Below, piece after piece: positions 6,409 to 14,600 of a stretch of DNA of 22,008 nucleotides (position 1 is the stretch's first letter; every line of letters begins with the position of its first letter). The stretch spans positions 1-22,008 of IMG/VR virus record IMGVR_UViG_3300029319_000579; one strand, given 5' to 3'. The DNA comes from a virus. Under the pieces are notes generated by a model. The model did not search any database, was not told the DNA's origin, and saw nothing but the letters and a program-made list of their open reading frames with translations. A program made the position numbers and the translations under genes.

Positions 6409-7266
6409 ATGAAAACAATAGACACACTTGTAGATGATATGTATACTGTCATAGAAGGTAAAGGTCTTTGGTCTAATATCTTAGCTAAAAATATGGGAGA
6501 TAATATATCTGCCTTATCTACCAAGAGATTCTCACATCCACCTGAGCCTAGAAGCTATCTTGGTTTGTCTGCTTTAGGTACACCCTGTAAACGTAAACTT
6601 TGGTTTAAGGTTAATTGCAAAGATAAAGGAGAACCATTACGTGCTAACACCTTGTTTAAATTTTTCTATGGGGATGTCATAGAAGAGTTAGCCCTAACAA
6701 TAGCAAAACAGACAGGACACTCTGTTGTAGGTGAGCAAGATAGATTAGATGTTCATGGCATCAAAGGACATAGAGATGCAGTGATTGATGGTATGACTAT
6801 TGATGTAAAGTCTTGTAGTCCTAACGCATTCAAAAAGTTTAAGGAAGGGACTCTGAGAGATGATGATCCGTTTGGTTATATATCACAACTATCATCTTAC
6901 GTGTATGCAGGAAAAGATGATGATCTAGTTACTAACAAAACTCATGGTGGTTTTCTTGCAATAGATAAAGTTAACGGCAGTATTTGCTTAGATGTACATG
7001 ACTTTACAGAGGAGTTAAAAAACAAAAAGAAAGAAGTAGAGCATATAAAATCTATGATCAAGGGTAAGATACCTGAAGATAGGATACCACCTGTAGCTCA
7101 GAGCAAGACCAGTCCCAATATGAAGTTGTCTATGCCGTGTAGTTATTGTGACTTTAAGAAAAGGTGTTGGCCCAATCTCAGAACTTTTATTTATAAGACT
7201 GGCCCTGTGTTCTTAACTCATGTAGAATATGAGCCTAACGTGCCAGAAATAAAAGATGACTCGTAG
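6409..7266 (+). CDS. Cas4/RecB-like PD-(D/E)XK exonuclease with Fe-S cysteines
   Basis: A 285-residue nuclease, the likely functional counterpart of the T7 gp6 exonuclease for degrading host DNA or processing ends. The catalytic core has a Glu-rich helix GDVIEEL (E92/E93), GHRDAVIDG with D123, IDVKS with D132 and K134, and the RecB motif QLSSY (Q160, Y164). Four cysteines, C60 and C244-x2-C247-x5-C253, match the arrangement that holds a 4Fe-4S cluster in Cas4 and AddB nucleases. The ATG at 6409 follows TTGGAG and is preferred to an in-frame GTG at 6355 inside the terminator stem. It overlaps the next nuclease gene by 11 bases. There is no CRISPR array, so this is a phage recombination or degradation enzyme, not a Cas gene. 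Confidence 0.85.
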   Translation: MKTIDTLVDDMYTVIEGKGLWSNILAKNMGDNISALSTKRFSHPPEPRSYLGLSALGTPCKRKLWFKVNCKDKGEPLRANTLFKFFYGDVIEELALTIAKQTGHSVVGEQDRLDVHGIKGHRDAVIDGMTIDVKSCSPNAFKKFKEGTLRDDDPFGYISQLSSYVYAGKDDDLVTNKTHGGFLAIDKVNGSICLDVHDFTEELKNKKKEVEHIKSMIKGKIPEDRIPPVAQSKTSPNMKLSMPCSYCDFKKRCWPNLRTFIYKTGPVFLTHVEYEPNVPEIKDDS

Positions 7267-7648
7267 TGGTAAAGCAAAAGGTAGGCTTGGTCAAAACGAG
7301 ATAAGAGATAAGTTGCTTGAAACATTTCCTGAGTTTGAACCAGATGATATCAAGGGGTGCATAATGGGTGATACTGGCGAAGATATACAATTCTCACCTG
7401 CTGCTAGAAAAAAACTACCTTTATCAATAGAAGTAAAAAGAAGAAAGTCAGGGATGCAAACAGCGTACAAATATATAGAACAAGCGTCCTCTCATGGTAA
7501 AGGAGAACCAGTTGTTTGTTATAGATCAGATCGTAAACCTTGGATAGTGATGATAGGATTAGATCACTACACTAAACTATTAAGGAGTTGGAATGACAAT
7601 AAAAGTATGGGGAATACTAGAAGGCCCAGTAAGTCTAGACGAAGATGA
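7256..7648 (+). CDS. Small endonuclease with EVK motif, possible Holliday junction resolvase
   Basis: A 130-residue basic protein. Early residues GQNEIRDKLLE resemble the first helix of small resolvase-type nucleases. MGDTGEDIQFSP then gives an acidic residue ahead of a strand, and SIEVKRRKSG carries the E-x-K of the PD-(D/E)XK active site. Lys-rich flanks suit DNA binding. A T7 gp3-like or Hjc-like junction-cutting role is likely, clearing branched DNA before packaging. The last 18 residues are almost purely basic and polar (ends RRPSKSRRR) and are encoded where the next gene overlaps it by 56 bases. It starts inside the end of the exonuclease gene, so the two nucleases are probably coupled. 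The exact family is uncertain. Confidence 0.7.
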   Translation: MTRSGKAKGRLGQNEIRDKLLETFPEFEPDDIKGCIMGDTGEDIQFSPAARKKLPLSIEVKRRKSGMQTAYKYIEQASSHGKGEPVVCYRSDRKPWIVMIGLDHYTKLLRSWNDNKSMGNTRRPSKSRRR

Positions 7649-7847
7649 TGAAGATATAGATTCACTACTAAACGCACCTGATGGTATGGGTTGGTATATG
7701 GTCTGCAAAACAGAGATAGACGGAATGATACAACCCGCTAATTTTTGGTTTGAGACTATGGATGATGCATACGAATGGCAGAAATATTTTGCCAGATCTA
7801 TTGAACCTTTAGTGGTTGATGATAAATACAAGGAACACATGACATGA
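7593..7847 (+). CDS. Acidic 84-residue hypothetical protein
   Basis: Starts within the endonuclease gene (56-base overlap in another frame) after a good AAGGAG 6 bases upstream. The product opens with a beta-strand-like MTIKVWGIL, then an acidic run (DEDDEDIDS), then a compact Trp/Tyr-rich part with DDAYEWQKYFA, probably an alpha-beta fold. It ends in ATGA overlap with the metallophosphoesterase start. The clear ribosome site and overlap coupling support a real gene despite its frame sharing. No family is recognised. Strong acidity leaves open an interaction with a basic protein, such as the neighbouring nuclease. Confidence 0.7.
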   Translation: MTIKVWGILEGPVSLDEDDEDIDSLLNAPDGMGWYMVCKTEIDGMIQPANFWFETMDDAYEWQKYFARSIEPLVVDDKYKEHMT

Positions 7848-8617
7848 AAACAGCAGTAGTATTTACCTGTGCTCACGCAGATCCATCAGTATCTAATGAT
7901 AGATTTAATTGGCTAGGTGATCTGCTCTATGATATAAGACCTGACTATGTTGTAGACTTAGGAGATGGTGCAGACTTAAAATCACTAAATAGTTATGATA
8001 CAAGATATCCTAAAGCTATTGTAGCACAAAGCTATGAGGCAGATATCCAATGTTACAATGACTCACAAGAAAGAATAAGACGTAAGTTTAGGCAAATGAA
8101 AAAGAAACGTCCTGCTTTCTTTGGCTTAGAAGGTAATCATGAAAACAGGATTAAGAAAGCCATAGCTAATGACCCAAGGCTAGAAGGTAGTAAATTTGGT
8201 CTATCTTTTAGTCATTTAAATACGGATGTATGGTTTGATGAATACCACGAATATAATAACTCAGCCCCCTCCATCGCTGATTACGATGGTGTCTCGTATG
8301 CTCACTACATTGCTAGTGGTAATTATGGTACAGCTTTGTCTGGTATACACCATGCTTATGGGCTTATCCAAAAACGCCATTGCAGTACTACTGTTGGTCA
8401 CAGTCATAAGCGTAGTATGTTTTTTAAGGATGATGCTCACCCTAATCCGACTATCGGCTTGGTCGCAGGGTGCTTCAAAGGGGCGCAAGAAGGTTGGGCT
8501 GGGCAGTCAAACTTGGAATGGTGGAAGGGAGTTATTATTAAAAGAAATATCCAAAACGGGTATTATGAACCAGAGTTTGTCTCGTTGGGAAGATTACGAG
8601 ATATCTATGGCAAGTGA
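7844..8617 (+). CDS. Calcineurin-like metallophosphoesterase, motif I variant
   Basis: A 257-residue protein with most of the metallophosphoesterase signature: LGDGAD (D41, D44), EGNHENR (N98, H99, E100) and VGHSHKR (G185, H186, H188), plus a GIHH block near 167-170. The first motif, normally D-x-H, reads C9-A10-H11, so the usual metal-binding Asp is Cys, with D13 close by. Family members cleave phosphoester bonds in nucleotides, proteins or nucleic acids; the substrate cannot be read here. Similar genes accompany nucleases and RNR in marine podoviruses, which would suit nucleotide salvage or end processing. The start overlaps the upstream stop (ATGA). The changed motif makes full activity uncertain. 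Confidence 0.82.
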   Translation: MKTAVVFTCAHADPSVSNDRFNWLGDLLYDIRPDYVVDLGDGADLKSLNSYDTRYPKAIVAQSYEADIQCYNDSQERIRRKFRQMKKKRPAFFGLEGNHENRIKKAIANDPRLEGSKFGLSFSHLNTDVWFDEYHEYNNSAPSIADYDGVSYAHYIASGNYGTALSGIHHAYGLIQKRHCSTTVGHSHKRSMFFKDDAHPNPTIGLVAGCFKGAQEGWAGQSNLEWWKGVIIKRNIQNGYYEPEFVSLGRLRDIYGK

Positions 8618-8663
8618 TGAACTTGTAAAAAATCTAAGATTCAAAGAGGGAAGACTTGACTAA
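8565..8663 (+). CDS. Possible 32-residue protein overlapping the phosphoesterase end
   Basis: An open frame from ATG 8565 crosses the last 53 bases of the metallophosphoesterase gene and fills the 45-base gap before the next gene. Its TAA shares its last base with the following ATG (TAATG), a layout typical of coupled phage genes. The product is charged (SRWEDYE, SDELVKNLRFKEGR). A shorter version could start at ATG 8607 (18 residues). Neither start has a convincing Shine-Dalgarno site, so the gene is only tentative. Without it the interval 8618-8662 holds no visible signal. Confidence 0.3.
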   Translation: MNQSLSRWEDYEISMASDELVKNLRFKEGRLD

Positions 8664-8851
8664 TGATAAAAAGGGAGTATAACTTAGGTTTTCCCTACGA
8701 GGTAACTCTAACTATTTTTGTAGATAGAGATGCAAATTTCCTAGAAGTAGAGGGAAACAACTGCCAAGTCATAGGTGAGCTAGTACAAGACGCACTCTAT
8801 GATATTGATGATATAACAGTAACCAAATGTGAGGTAATAGAAAATGACTAA
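8663..8851 (+). CDS. Small 62-residue hypothetical protein
   Basis: Begins at the TAATG junction and overlaps the following gene by 8 bases. The sequence alternates polar and hydrophobic residues (YEVTLTIFVDRD, FLEVEGN) and ends with a helix-like VIGELVQDALYDI and a final strand, suggesting a small alpha-beta domain. It is acidic overall. No family is recognised. A purine-rich AAAGAGGG lies about 13 bases upstream, rather far, so re-initiation from an upstream frame may matter. Its position, immediately ahead of a DUF6447-like gene and the RNR, places it in the nucleotide-metabolism part of the operon. Confidence 0.6.
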   Translation: MIKREYNLGFPYEVTLTIFVDRDANFLEVEGNNCQVIGELVQDALYDIDDITVTKCEVIEND

Positions 8852-9050
8852 ACTAACAATTGATGATGTCGAATATGACACTTCTGATTTTTCAGAGGAG
8901 CAAAACTCTTGGGTAATGGAGTTGCAATATAACACCAATATCCAACAACAATTAAATTATCAACTTAGTTCTGTAAAAACTAGGGGAGAGATAATTGTTA
9001 ATCGTTTGAGAGGATCTCTTGATAAAGGAGAAGATAGTGCTGACTCGTGA
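8844..9050 (+). CDS. DUF6447-like small protein
   Basis: A 68-residue protein whose opening, MTKLTIDDVEYDTSDFSEEQ, followed by a helix with LQYNTNIQQQL, has the layout of the DUF6447 family (short beta hairpin around a T-I-D-x-x-E-Y-D core, then a helix with L-Q). These proteins occur in marine bacteria and phages, with no known function as far as I recall. It overlaps the gene before by 8 bases and the RNR gene after by 14 bases, and the RNR Shine-Dalgarno site is within its coding sequence. The family call is by pattern recognition and should be treated as moderate. Confidence 0.65.
   Translation: MTKLTIDDVEYDTSDFSEEQNSWVMELQYNTNIQQQLNYQLSSVKTRGEIIVNRLRGSLDKGEDSADS
9027..9030 (+). promoter_or_regulatory. 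Ribosome binding site deciding a GTG start for RNR
   Basis: GGAG within AAAGGAG lies 6 bases before a GTG at 9037. An in-frame TTG at 9019 is upstream of this site and lacks one of its own, so the GTG is preferred. Confidence 0.5.
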
Positions 9051-11016
9051 AGAGATAGAAAACTGGGATAAAGATAACTTACCTATGGTAGATAGTAGAA
9101 CAGGAAAAGCTATGAATAATTATTTACCCACAGAATACCAAGCCTTTATACATAAATCAAGATATGCACGTTGGCTTGATAAAGAGAAGCGAAGAGAAGA
9201 GTGGTCTGAGACAGTTGAGAGGTATATGGATAATGTCATCAGACCAGTAATAGGTGATGATAGTTACGTAAATCAAATACGTGATGCTATACTTGGACTA
9301 GAGGTTATGCCTTCTATGAGGGCTATGATGACTGCAGGTCCAGCTTTAAACAGGGATAATACTGCAGGTTATAACTGTAGCTATCTACCAGTAGATGACC
9401 CCAAGTCTTTTGATGAGGCTATGTTCATCCTCTTGTGTGGTACTGGCGTTGGGTTCTCCGTTGAGAGACAGTTCATCAGCAAGCTCCCCGAAGTACCAAC
9501 ACTCTTCGATAGTGAAACTACCATCGTCGTTAGAGACAGTAAAGAAGGTTGGGCAAAAGCGTTCAGACAATTAATAGCACTCCTCTATAGTGGTGAGATC
9601 CCAAAGTGGGACATTAGTTTAGTTCGTCCTGCAGGAGCTAGGTTAAAGACCTTTGGTGGTAGAGCCTCTGGTCCTGGCCCCCTAGTAGATCTATTTAACT
9701 TTACCGTACATACATTTAAAGAGGCACAAGGTTACAAGCTATCAAGCATACAGTGCCACGATATTATGTGTAAGATTGGTGAGGTCATAGTTATGGGAGG
9801 TGTACGTAGGTCAGCAATGATTAGTCTATCTAACTTATCTGATGATCGTATGCGTCATGCTAAGTCTGGTGCTTGGTGGGAGAATGACCCTCACAGAGCA
9901 CTAGCTAATAACTCTGTAGCCTATACAGAAAAGCCAGATGCCATATCATTTATGCGTGAGTGGACTTCTCTGGTAGAGTCTGGGAGTGGAGAACGTGGTA
10001 TATTCAATCGTGAAGCAGCTAAGAAACAAGTTAGTAAATATAATAGGCGTGATCCTGACTGGGACTTTGGGACTAATCCGTGTTCTGAGATTATACTTAG
10101 GCCGTATCAGTTCTGTAATCTTACGGAAGTTGTTGTTAGGTCTACGGATACTATTGACGATCTTGAGCGAAAGGTACGTATTGCAACAATTTTGGGAACA
10201 GTTCAATCCACCTACACCAAGTTCCCATACTTGCGAAAAGTGTGGCAGCGTAACACCGAAGAAGAGAGACTGTTGGGTGTGTCACTCACGGGGATAATGG
10301 ATAACAAGCTACTGACAAGAAGGAACAAAGGTCTTGATAAAACACTTGAACATCTACGTGAAATTGCTGTTAATTCTAATGCTATGTGGGCTGATCGCTT
10401 GGATATTCCCCAGTCAACAGCTATTACCTGTGTCAAACCCAGTGGAACAGTATCCCAATTAGTTGACAGTGCCTCTGGGATACACCCACGCTATGCACAT
10501 CATTATATTAGAACCATTAGAGGAGATAATAAAGACCCCCTTACCACCTTTATGAAAGATCAAGGTATACCAAGTGAACCTGATGTAATGAAGCCAGAGC
10601 ATACAACTGTATTTAGTTTTCCAATCAAAGCCCCTGATGGTGCAACAGTTACAAAAGACCTTACAGCCATTGAACAACTAGAAACTTGGCTTATATATCA
10701 AAGACATTGGTGTTGTCACAAACCAAGTATTACGGTTAATGTAAAACCTGATGAGTGGTTTGAGGTAGGTGCATTTGTTCACAAGCATTTTGATGAGATG
10801 TCTGGTGTATCTTTCTTGCCTTATAGTGAACACACTTATCAACAAGCACCTTATCAAGAGGTAGGTATGAACGACTATAAAACTTTATTAAGTTTAATGC
10901 CAAAGTCTATTGACTGGTCTAAACTTTCAAGCTATGAAGAGGAGGATACAACGAAGTCTAGTCAGACACTAGCATGTACTGGCGACGTTTGTGAAGTAGT
11001 AGATATAGGAGCATAA
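9037..11016 (+). CDS. nrdJ: Class II (adenosylcobalamin-dependent) ribonucleotide reductase, monomeric type
   Basis: Reduces ribonucleotides to deoxyribonucleotides using adenosylcobalamin as radical source, with no need for oxygen or a second subunit. At 659 residues it is shorter than the Lactobacillus leichmannii enzyme (about 739), which it resembles by motif: MPSMRAMMTAGPAL (91-104), YNCSYLPVDD (C114), GTGVGFSVER (135-144), NPCSEI (C349 radical site, E351) and FCNLTE (C360). C114 and C360 would form the active-site redox pair. The end has CTGDVC (C647-x4-C652), the C-terminal shuttle cysteines. The start is GTG 9037, after GGAG. With ThyX it would feed phage DNA synthesis, and it implies a host with access to B12. 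Confidence 0.93.
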   Translation: MLTREEIENWDKDNLPMVDSRTGKAMNNYLPTEYQAFIHKSRYARWLDKEKRREEWSETVERYMDNVIRPVIGDDSYVNQIRDAILGLEVMPSMRAMMTAGPALNRDNTAGYNCSYLPVDDPKSFDEAMFILLCGTGVGFSVERQFISKLPEVPTLFDSETTIVVRDSKEGWAKAFRQLIALLYSGEIPKWDISLVRPAGARLKTFGGRASGPGPLVDLFNFTVHTFKEAQGYKLSSIQCHDIMCKIGEVIVMGGVRRSAMISLSNLSDDRMRHAKSGAWWENDPHRALANNSVAYTEKPDAISFMREWTSLVESGSGERGIFNREAAKKQVSKYNRRDPDWDFGTNPCSEIILRPYQFCNLTEVVVRSTDTIDDLERKVRIATILGTVQSTYTKFPYLRKVWQRNTEEERLLGVSLTGIMDNKLLTRRNKGLDKTLEHLREIAVNSNAMWADRLDIPQSTAITCVKPSGTVSQLVDSASGIHPRYAHHYIRTIRGDNKDPLTTFMKDQGIPSEPDVMKPEHTTVFSFPIKAPDGATVTKDLTAIEQLETWLIYQRHWCCHKPSITVNVKPDEWFEVGAFVHKHFDEMSGVSFLPYSEHTYQQAPYQEVGMNDYKTLLSLMPKSIDWSKLSSYEEEDTTKSSQTLACTGDVCEVVDIGA

Positions 11017-11017
11017 A

Positions 11018-11254
11018 ATGTCAGACTACAGCCCAGTAAATAAACCTGTACACTACACAATTGGTGATGGTATTGAATGTATTGATTATATAAAGCAAAC
11101 GCTAGGGTTGGAGGGTTTCAAAGCCTTCTGCCATGGCAATGTAATCAAGTATCAACACCGACACACTTACAAAGGAAACCCAGTAGAGGATATGGAGAAA
11201 GCACAATGGTATCTAGAAAAAATGATAGACACAATGAAAGAAATCAAAAAATGA
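11018..11254 (+). CDS. DUF3310 protein, related to the domain in T7 gp1.7
   Basis: A 78-residue protein carrying the DUF3310 pattern over nearly its whole length: PVHYTIGDGIECIDYI (8-23), then CHGNVIKYQHRHTYKG and a final VEDMEKAQWYLEKMI helix. This domain is widespread in phages and is found in T7 gp1.7, which has been described as a nucleotide kinase. The present protein is less than half that size, so kinase activity should not be assumed. It starts 1 base after the RNR stop, with TAGGAG 6 bases before the ATG, and overlaps the next gene as ATGA. Its place beside RNR fits a nucleotide-related role. Confidence 0.88.
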   Translation: MSDYSPVNKPVHYTIGDGIECIDYIKQTLGLEGFKAFCHGNVIKYQHRHTYKGNPVEDMEKAQWYLEKMIDTMKEIKK

Positions 11255-11433
11255 CTCCATGTGAACAAGGTGAACTAAGCTTTAAAAGAGGCGAACTAAT
11301 TAATCCCTATCATAATAAATATAAGTTCTGGCAACACAGGGATTGGCAATTAGGTTTTAATAGGGCCTACTTTAAGAACCTAGAGAAAGTAAAGCAGAAT
11401 GAAAAAATTAACAAAATTAGAGCAGGAGGCTAA
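11251..11433 (+). CDS. 60-residue basic protein, possible Rmf/CrpP-like
   Basis: Starts at the ATGA overlap with the DUF3310 stop. The pattern G7-x6-G14-x3-N18-P19-Y20 and then W32-x2-G35-F-x2-A resembles the ribosome modulation factor/CrpP fold, in which a Gly-containing helix, an N-P-Y turn and a W-x-x-G-[WF] helix start are typical. The C-terminal third is Lys-rich (NLEKVKQNEKINK). Rmf proteins bind ribosomes and help their dimerisation, and CrpP-like proteins are found in phages and plasmids. Either ribosome binding or an unrelated small role is possible. The assignment rests on spacing of a few residues. An upstream in-frame start at 11206 would lie inside the DUF3310 gene and is not needed. 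Confidence 0.65.
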   Translation: MTPCEQGELSFKRGELINPYHNKYKFWQHRDWQLGFNRAYFKNLEKVKQNEKINKIRAGG

Positions 11434-11611
11434 GGCTTATCAAGAACTACAGAAGAAAACTTCATCGCAAAAAGCAGCAGTAACTTTAAATGCACGTAGG
11501 TATTTTGCTGGTCAAGCGATGGTGGTTCTTATGGGTAATGTTGGTATGAGTATGTCAGAGATAAGAAAAGAAGCATACAAGTGGGCAGACTATATGTTAG
11601 AGAATAACTAG
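11399..11611 (+). CDS. 70-residue hypothetical protein ending the forward block
   Basis: Starts within the previous gene (35-base overlap) after a weak purine-rich AAAG. Residues 1-34 are basic and helical (MKKLTKLEQEAKAYQELQKK), and residues about 35-70 form an Ala/Met-rich amphipathic part ending in MSEIRKEAYKWADYMLEN. It may be a small helical bundle. No family is recognised. Its TAG stop shares four bases with the stop of the convergent 1171-residue virion gene, so transcription of the two arms meets here. No terminator hairpin is visible between them. Confidence 0.65.
   Translation: MKKLTKLEQEAKAYQELQKKTSSQKAAVTLNARRYFAGQAMVVLMGNVGMSMSEIRKEAYKWADYMLENN
11608..11611. other. Convergent shared-stop junction (CTAG)
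   Basis: The four bases CTAG read TAG on each strand: the forward 70-residue gene ends at 11611 and the reverse 1171-residue gene ends at 11608. The two operons therefore meet with overlapping stops and no spacer. No inverted repeat with a T-tract was seen within about 40 bases on either side. Confidence 0.9.
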
Positions 11612-14600
11612 TTTCCCCTAAGTATTTTATTATCTTTAATCTCATCTACCGTTTTTTTAACATCAAAGTATTCTCTGAGGAGTATTAGTTGACCTCTGTT
11701 TAAGTCACCTAAATCCTCAGAGAGTTCTAATTCTTCTCTAGCTTTATCTATCTCAGACCTACTATGTTTTCTAGTTAAATCATATTGTAAGTCTACTACT
11801 GACCCATGGACAGGATGAGAGTCACTATATTGTAATACTATAATTTCTCTTGCAGCCTCTTTAGCATCATTTTTTTCTTTGTCCCATATAGATCTTTGTC
11901 TTTCTATTGATGCGTTTCTAAACCCTTCGTTATCCATAAGTGCTTTAGACTTTGCCTCTATCACAGAGAATAAAATTCTATTATATTCATTAGCAGCTCT
12001 AGGTGCTTGCTCTCTTATCTTTCGTTCTGCATTTAATTCAAAATTACTATAACCAAGCATGTTTAAAAGAGCAGATGTGTCTGTTAACTCAACTGGTCTA
12101 ATACCAAATACTTTTGTCGCTGGCGGTATAATTGTACCCACTGCAGCAGACTGCAACTCTGGACGCTCACCCACAAAGATAGGCATGATGTTATCAAAAT
12201 AACGAAAGGCATCATTTACAAATTTATTGCCTTGTTCTCTATCTATTGTTTTTTGTTGACCCCCTTGAACAACACCAGCCACAATATTAAGTGGTTCTAA
12301 AAATCTTGTACCTGCATTTATAGGTTGAGTAATAATACCCCTACTAACTTTTATTGCAGATCTTTGAACGTCTTCTAACTCTAATCTAAAGGCATGATAT
12401 AATAACTCTGCCATATCTTTCTGAGATCTATCTAAGTTTCTAAGTAAACCTCCTAAAGTAAAGTCTCTAGATATTTGAGATAACATATCTTCTGTTGGTG
12501 TTTCTCCTGCATTAAGCATAGATATAACACGAGCAACAGCTTTAAATAAAGATAAAGGATAGTCAAACTGTTGATTAATTATTGTACCACCTGGAGTTCT
12601 AGTTTCATACAAACCCAAACCCTGTCTTCTTTTTTCATCCTCATCCTGTGATAAATAAGCCACAAAACCAACAGCCACAGTAGCTTTTGCTGATAATTCT
12701 TTATAAGTTTTATCTTTATAAAACCCCATTAATTTACCAAAGAGACCTATAGGACTGGCTTGAAAAGCAAAATCAACAGTGTTGTTAAAAAATCTACCAA
12801 AAGGAATCATTAAACCTATACCAGGTATATTTCTAGCATCCTCAATAGCACCAGCTATCTGACCTAAAGCACCTTTACCTTTATAAGACTTTGAAAAAAT
12901 AGTTTCTAAAGTTCTCTCTACAGCTAATGCTTCTATTCTAGAATACTCTTTAGTTTGCATAAGTTTGCTTGCATTAGGGTCAGTATAAAATTCATCCCAA
13001 CCTTTATTAAATTGTAGTCTTAATGCTTTATCCATTTGAGATACAAATTCTACAGACTTAGTAAATCTATCCTGTGCTTTAACTAAACTAAGCATTTGTA
13101 TCATATCAACAACTTGTTCTGATTTAAGGTCTAACATACGTGCAGTAGATGAAAACTCTCCATCAGTTATAAGTTTAGTTGCATTCTCTACACCTCCAGG
13201 GAGTGTGCTATCTAGTGCCTCCATAGCTTTTGCATTTCTAGATAACATGGTTTCAAAATGTGCTCTGGTCATGCTAGGATCAAGTATTGTCCTACCCTTA
13301 AACAAAGTACTAGCCATGATCTGCTTTGCTATCCTTAAATCGTTGTCTCCTCTATTACCCATAAAGGCTAACTTCTGCAACCCACCTTTACCTAAATATA
13401 CAGTTGCTAAGGCTATATCAGATACAGTGTTAAGAGATGTATGAGCACCCCAACCAATAACATTCAATGCACTTGTAGATGGATTAGAAACTAATAATCT
13501 AATAGTTTTATTCTGTGCATTTACTATTGCATCTGGGGTTAACTCTAAAAACTTTTCAAACCCACTCATCTCTGGATTATCAGTTTCTCTTTTTATTGTT
13601 TTAAAAGGTAGATCAGCCTCAGTAGCAATAAAAGTTTCTACATCTAAATCTTCTATAGATAAAGAGTTTCTATCTGCCACTTGTTTAAGAGCATTTAGAT
13701 TTCTAGCAGACTGACTTATCTTATTTGCAAATGTATCTGCTAGTTTTTCTGGGGTCATCTTCTTAGCAGAGATTTGTCTTAACTTATTGCCAGTGGCTTT
13801 ACGAAAAGCATCTACAAATTCATCCACATCTTTCTGCTCTGATGTTGCAATAATTTCTGCTACCCAATTACCTACATTCTCGTCTGATTCTTCTATCCAA
13901 TAAACATTATTTCTAGCTGCCTTTTGTGATATCCCCTCAAACAATACCTCTTCACCATCCTCTGAGTGTCTACCTAAAAGCAACTCTATAAAAAAATCAG
14001 AATCAAGATCAGAAAGTTCTTGCCCATCTGCAACCCTAGCTTCCCATTTTTTAGTAATAGGTATCTGCATCTCCCCATATTTTATAAGATCCTGTGTTAA
14101 ATCTTTTAGTACATCCTTTCTATTTTCTACACCCCCTGTTACTAATGGTGAAGCCTGAGGTCCAATTTCTCCTCTAGCCATAACTCTACCAGCTTGTATT
14201 CCACCCATAATAACAGAACCAAGGGCAGCAATACCTAGTTGCATAGTGCTAAATTCTTCCTGAACACCTGTTCTTATTAAGCCATTTTGATATAATGCAT
14301 CTGTACCTGCAGCAGCTATTGCATCTATACTAGCAACTGTGGCTATCTCCGCTACAGCACCCTTTTGAATTAGTCTTTTAAAACCTCTGGTATTTTTTAA
14401 CTCTGATGCAAACCTAGCAGCGTTTCTTTGCGTTTCTTTACCTGCTTCTCTTATGGCTTTTTTAAATGCTTCAGCACCTTTTTTCTTTACAGTTTTAGCA
14501 CTTGCACCTGTGCCTGCGGTCTTTTTCATTGCCTCCATAGCTGCTTTTTGACCAACATTAGAAGCAACTCTAACAGATCCACCACCAACAACTTTACCTA

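Noticed and set aside
6409-7266. Cas4-like nuclease as part of a CRISPR system
   Set aside because: No repeat-spacer array or other cas gene is present; such nucleases are common in phage replication modules.
8226-8564. Hydrophobic open frame overlapping the metallophosphoesterase on the same strand
   Set aside because: It covers conserved phosphoesterase motifs in another frame and its composition (Leu/Val/Met runs from GTN/TTA-type codons) is that of a shadow frame. Only its last part was kept, as a tentative small gene.
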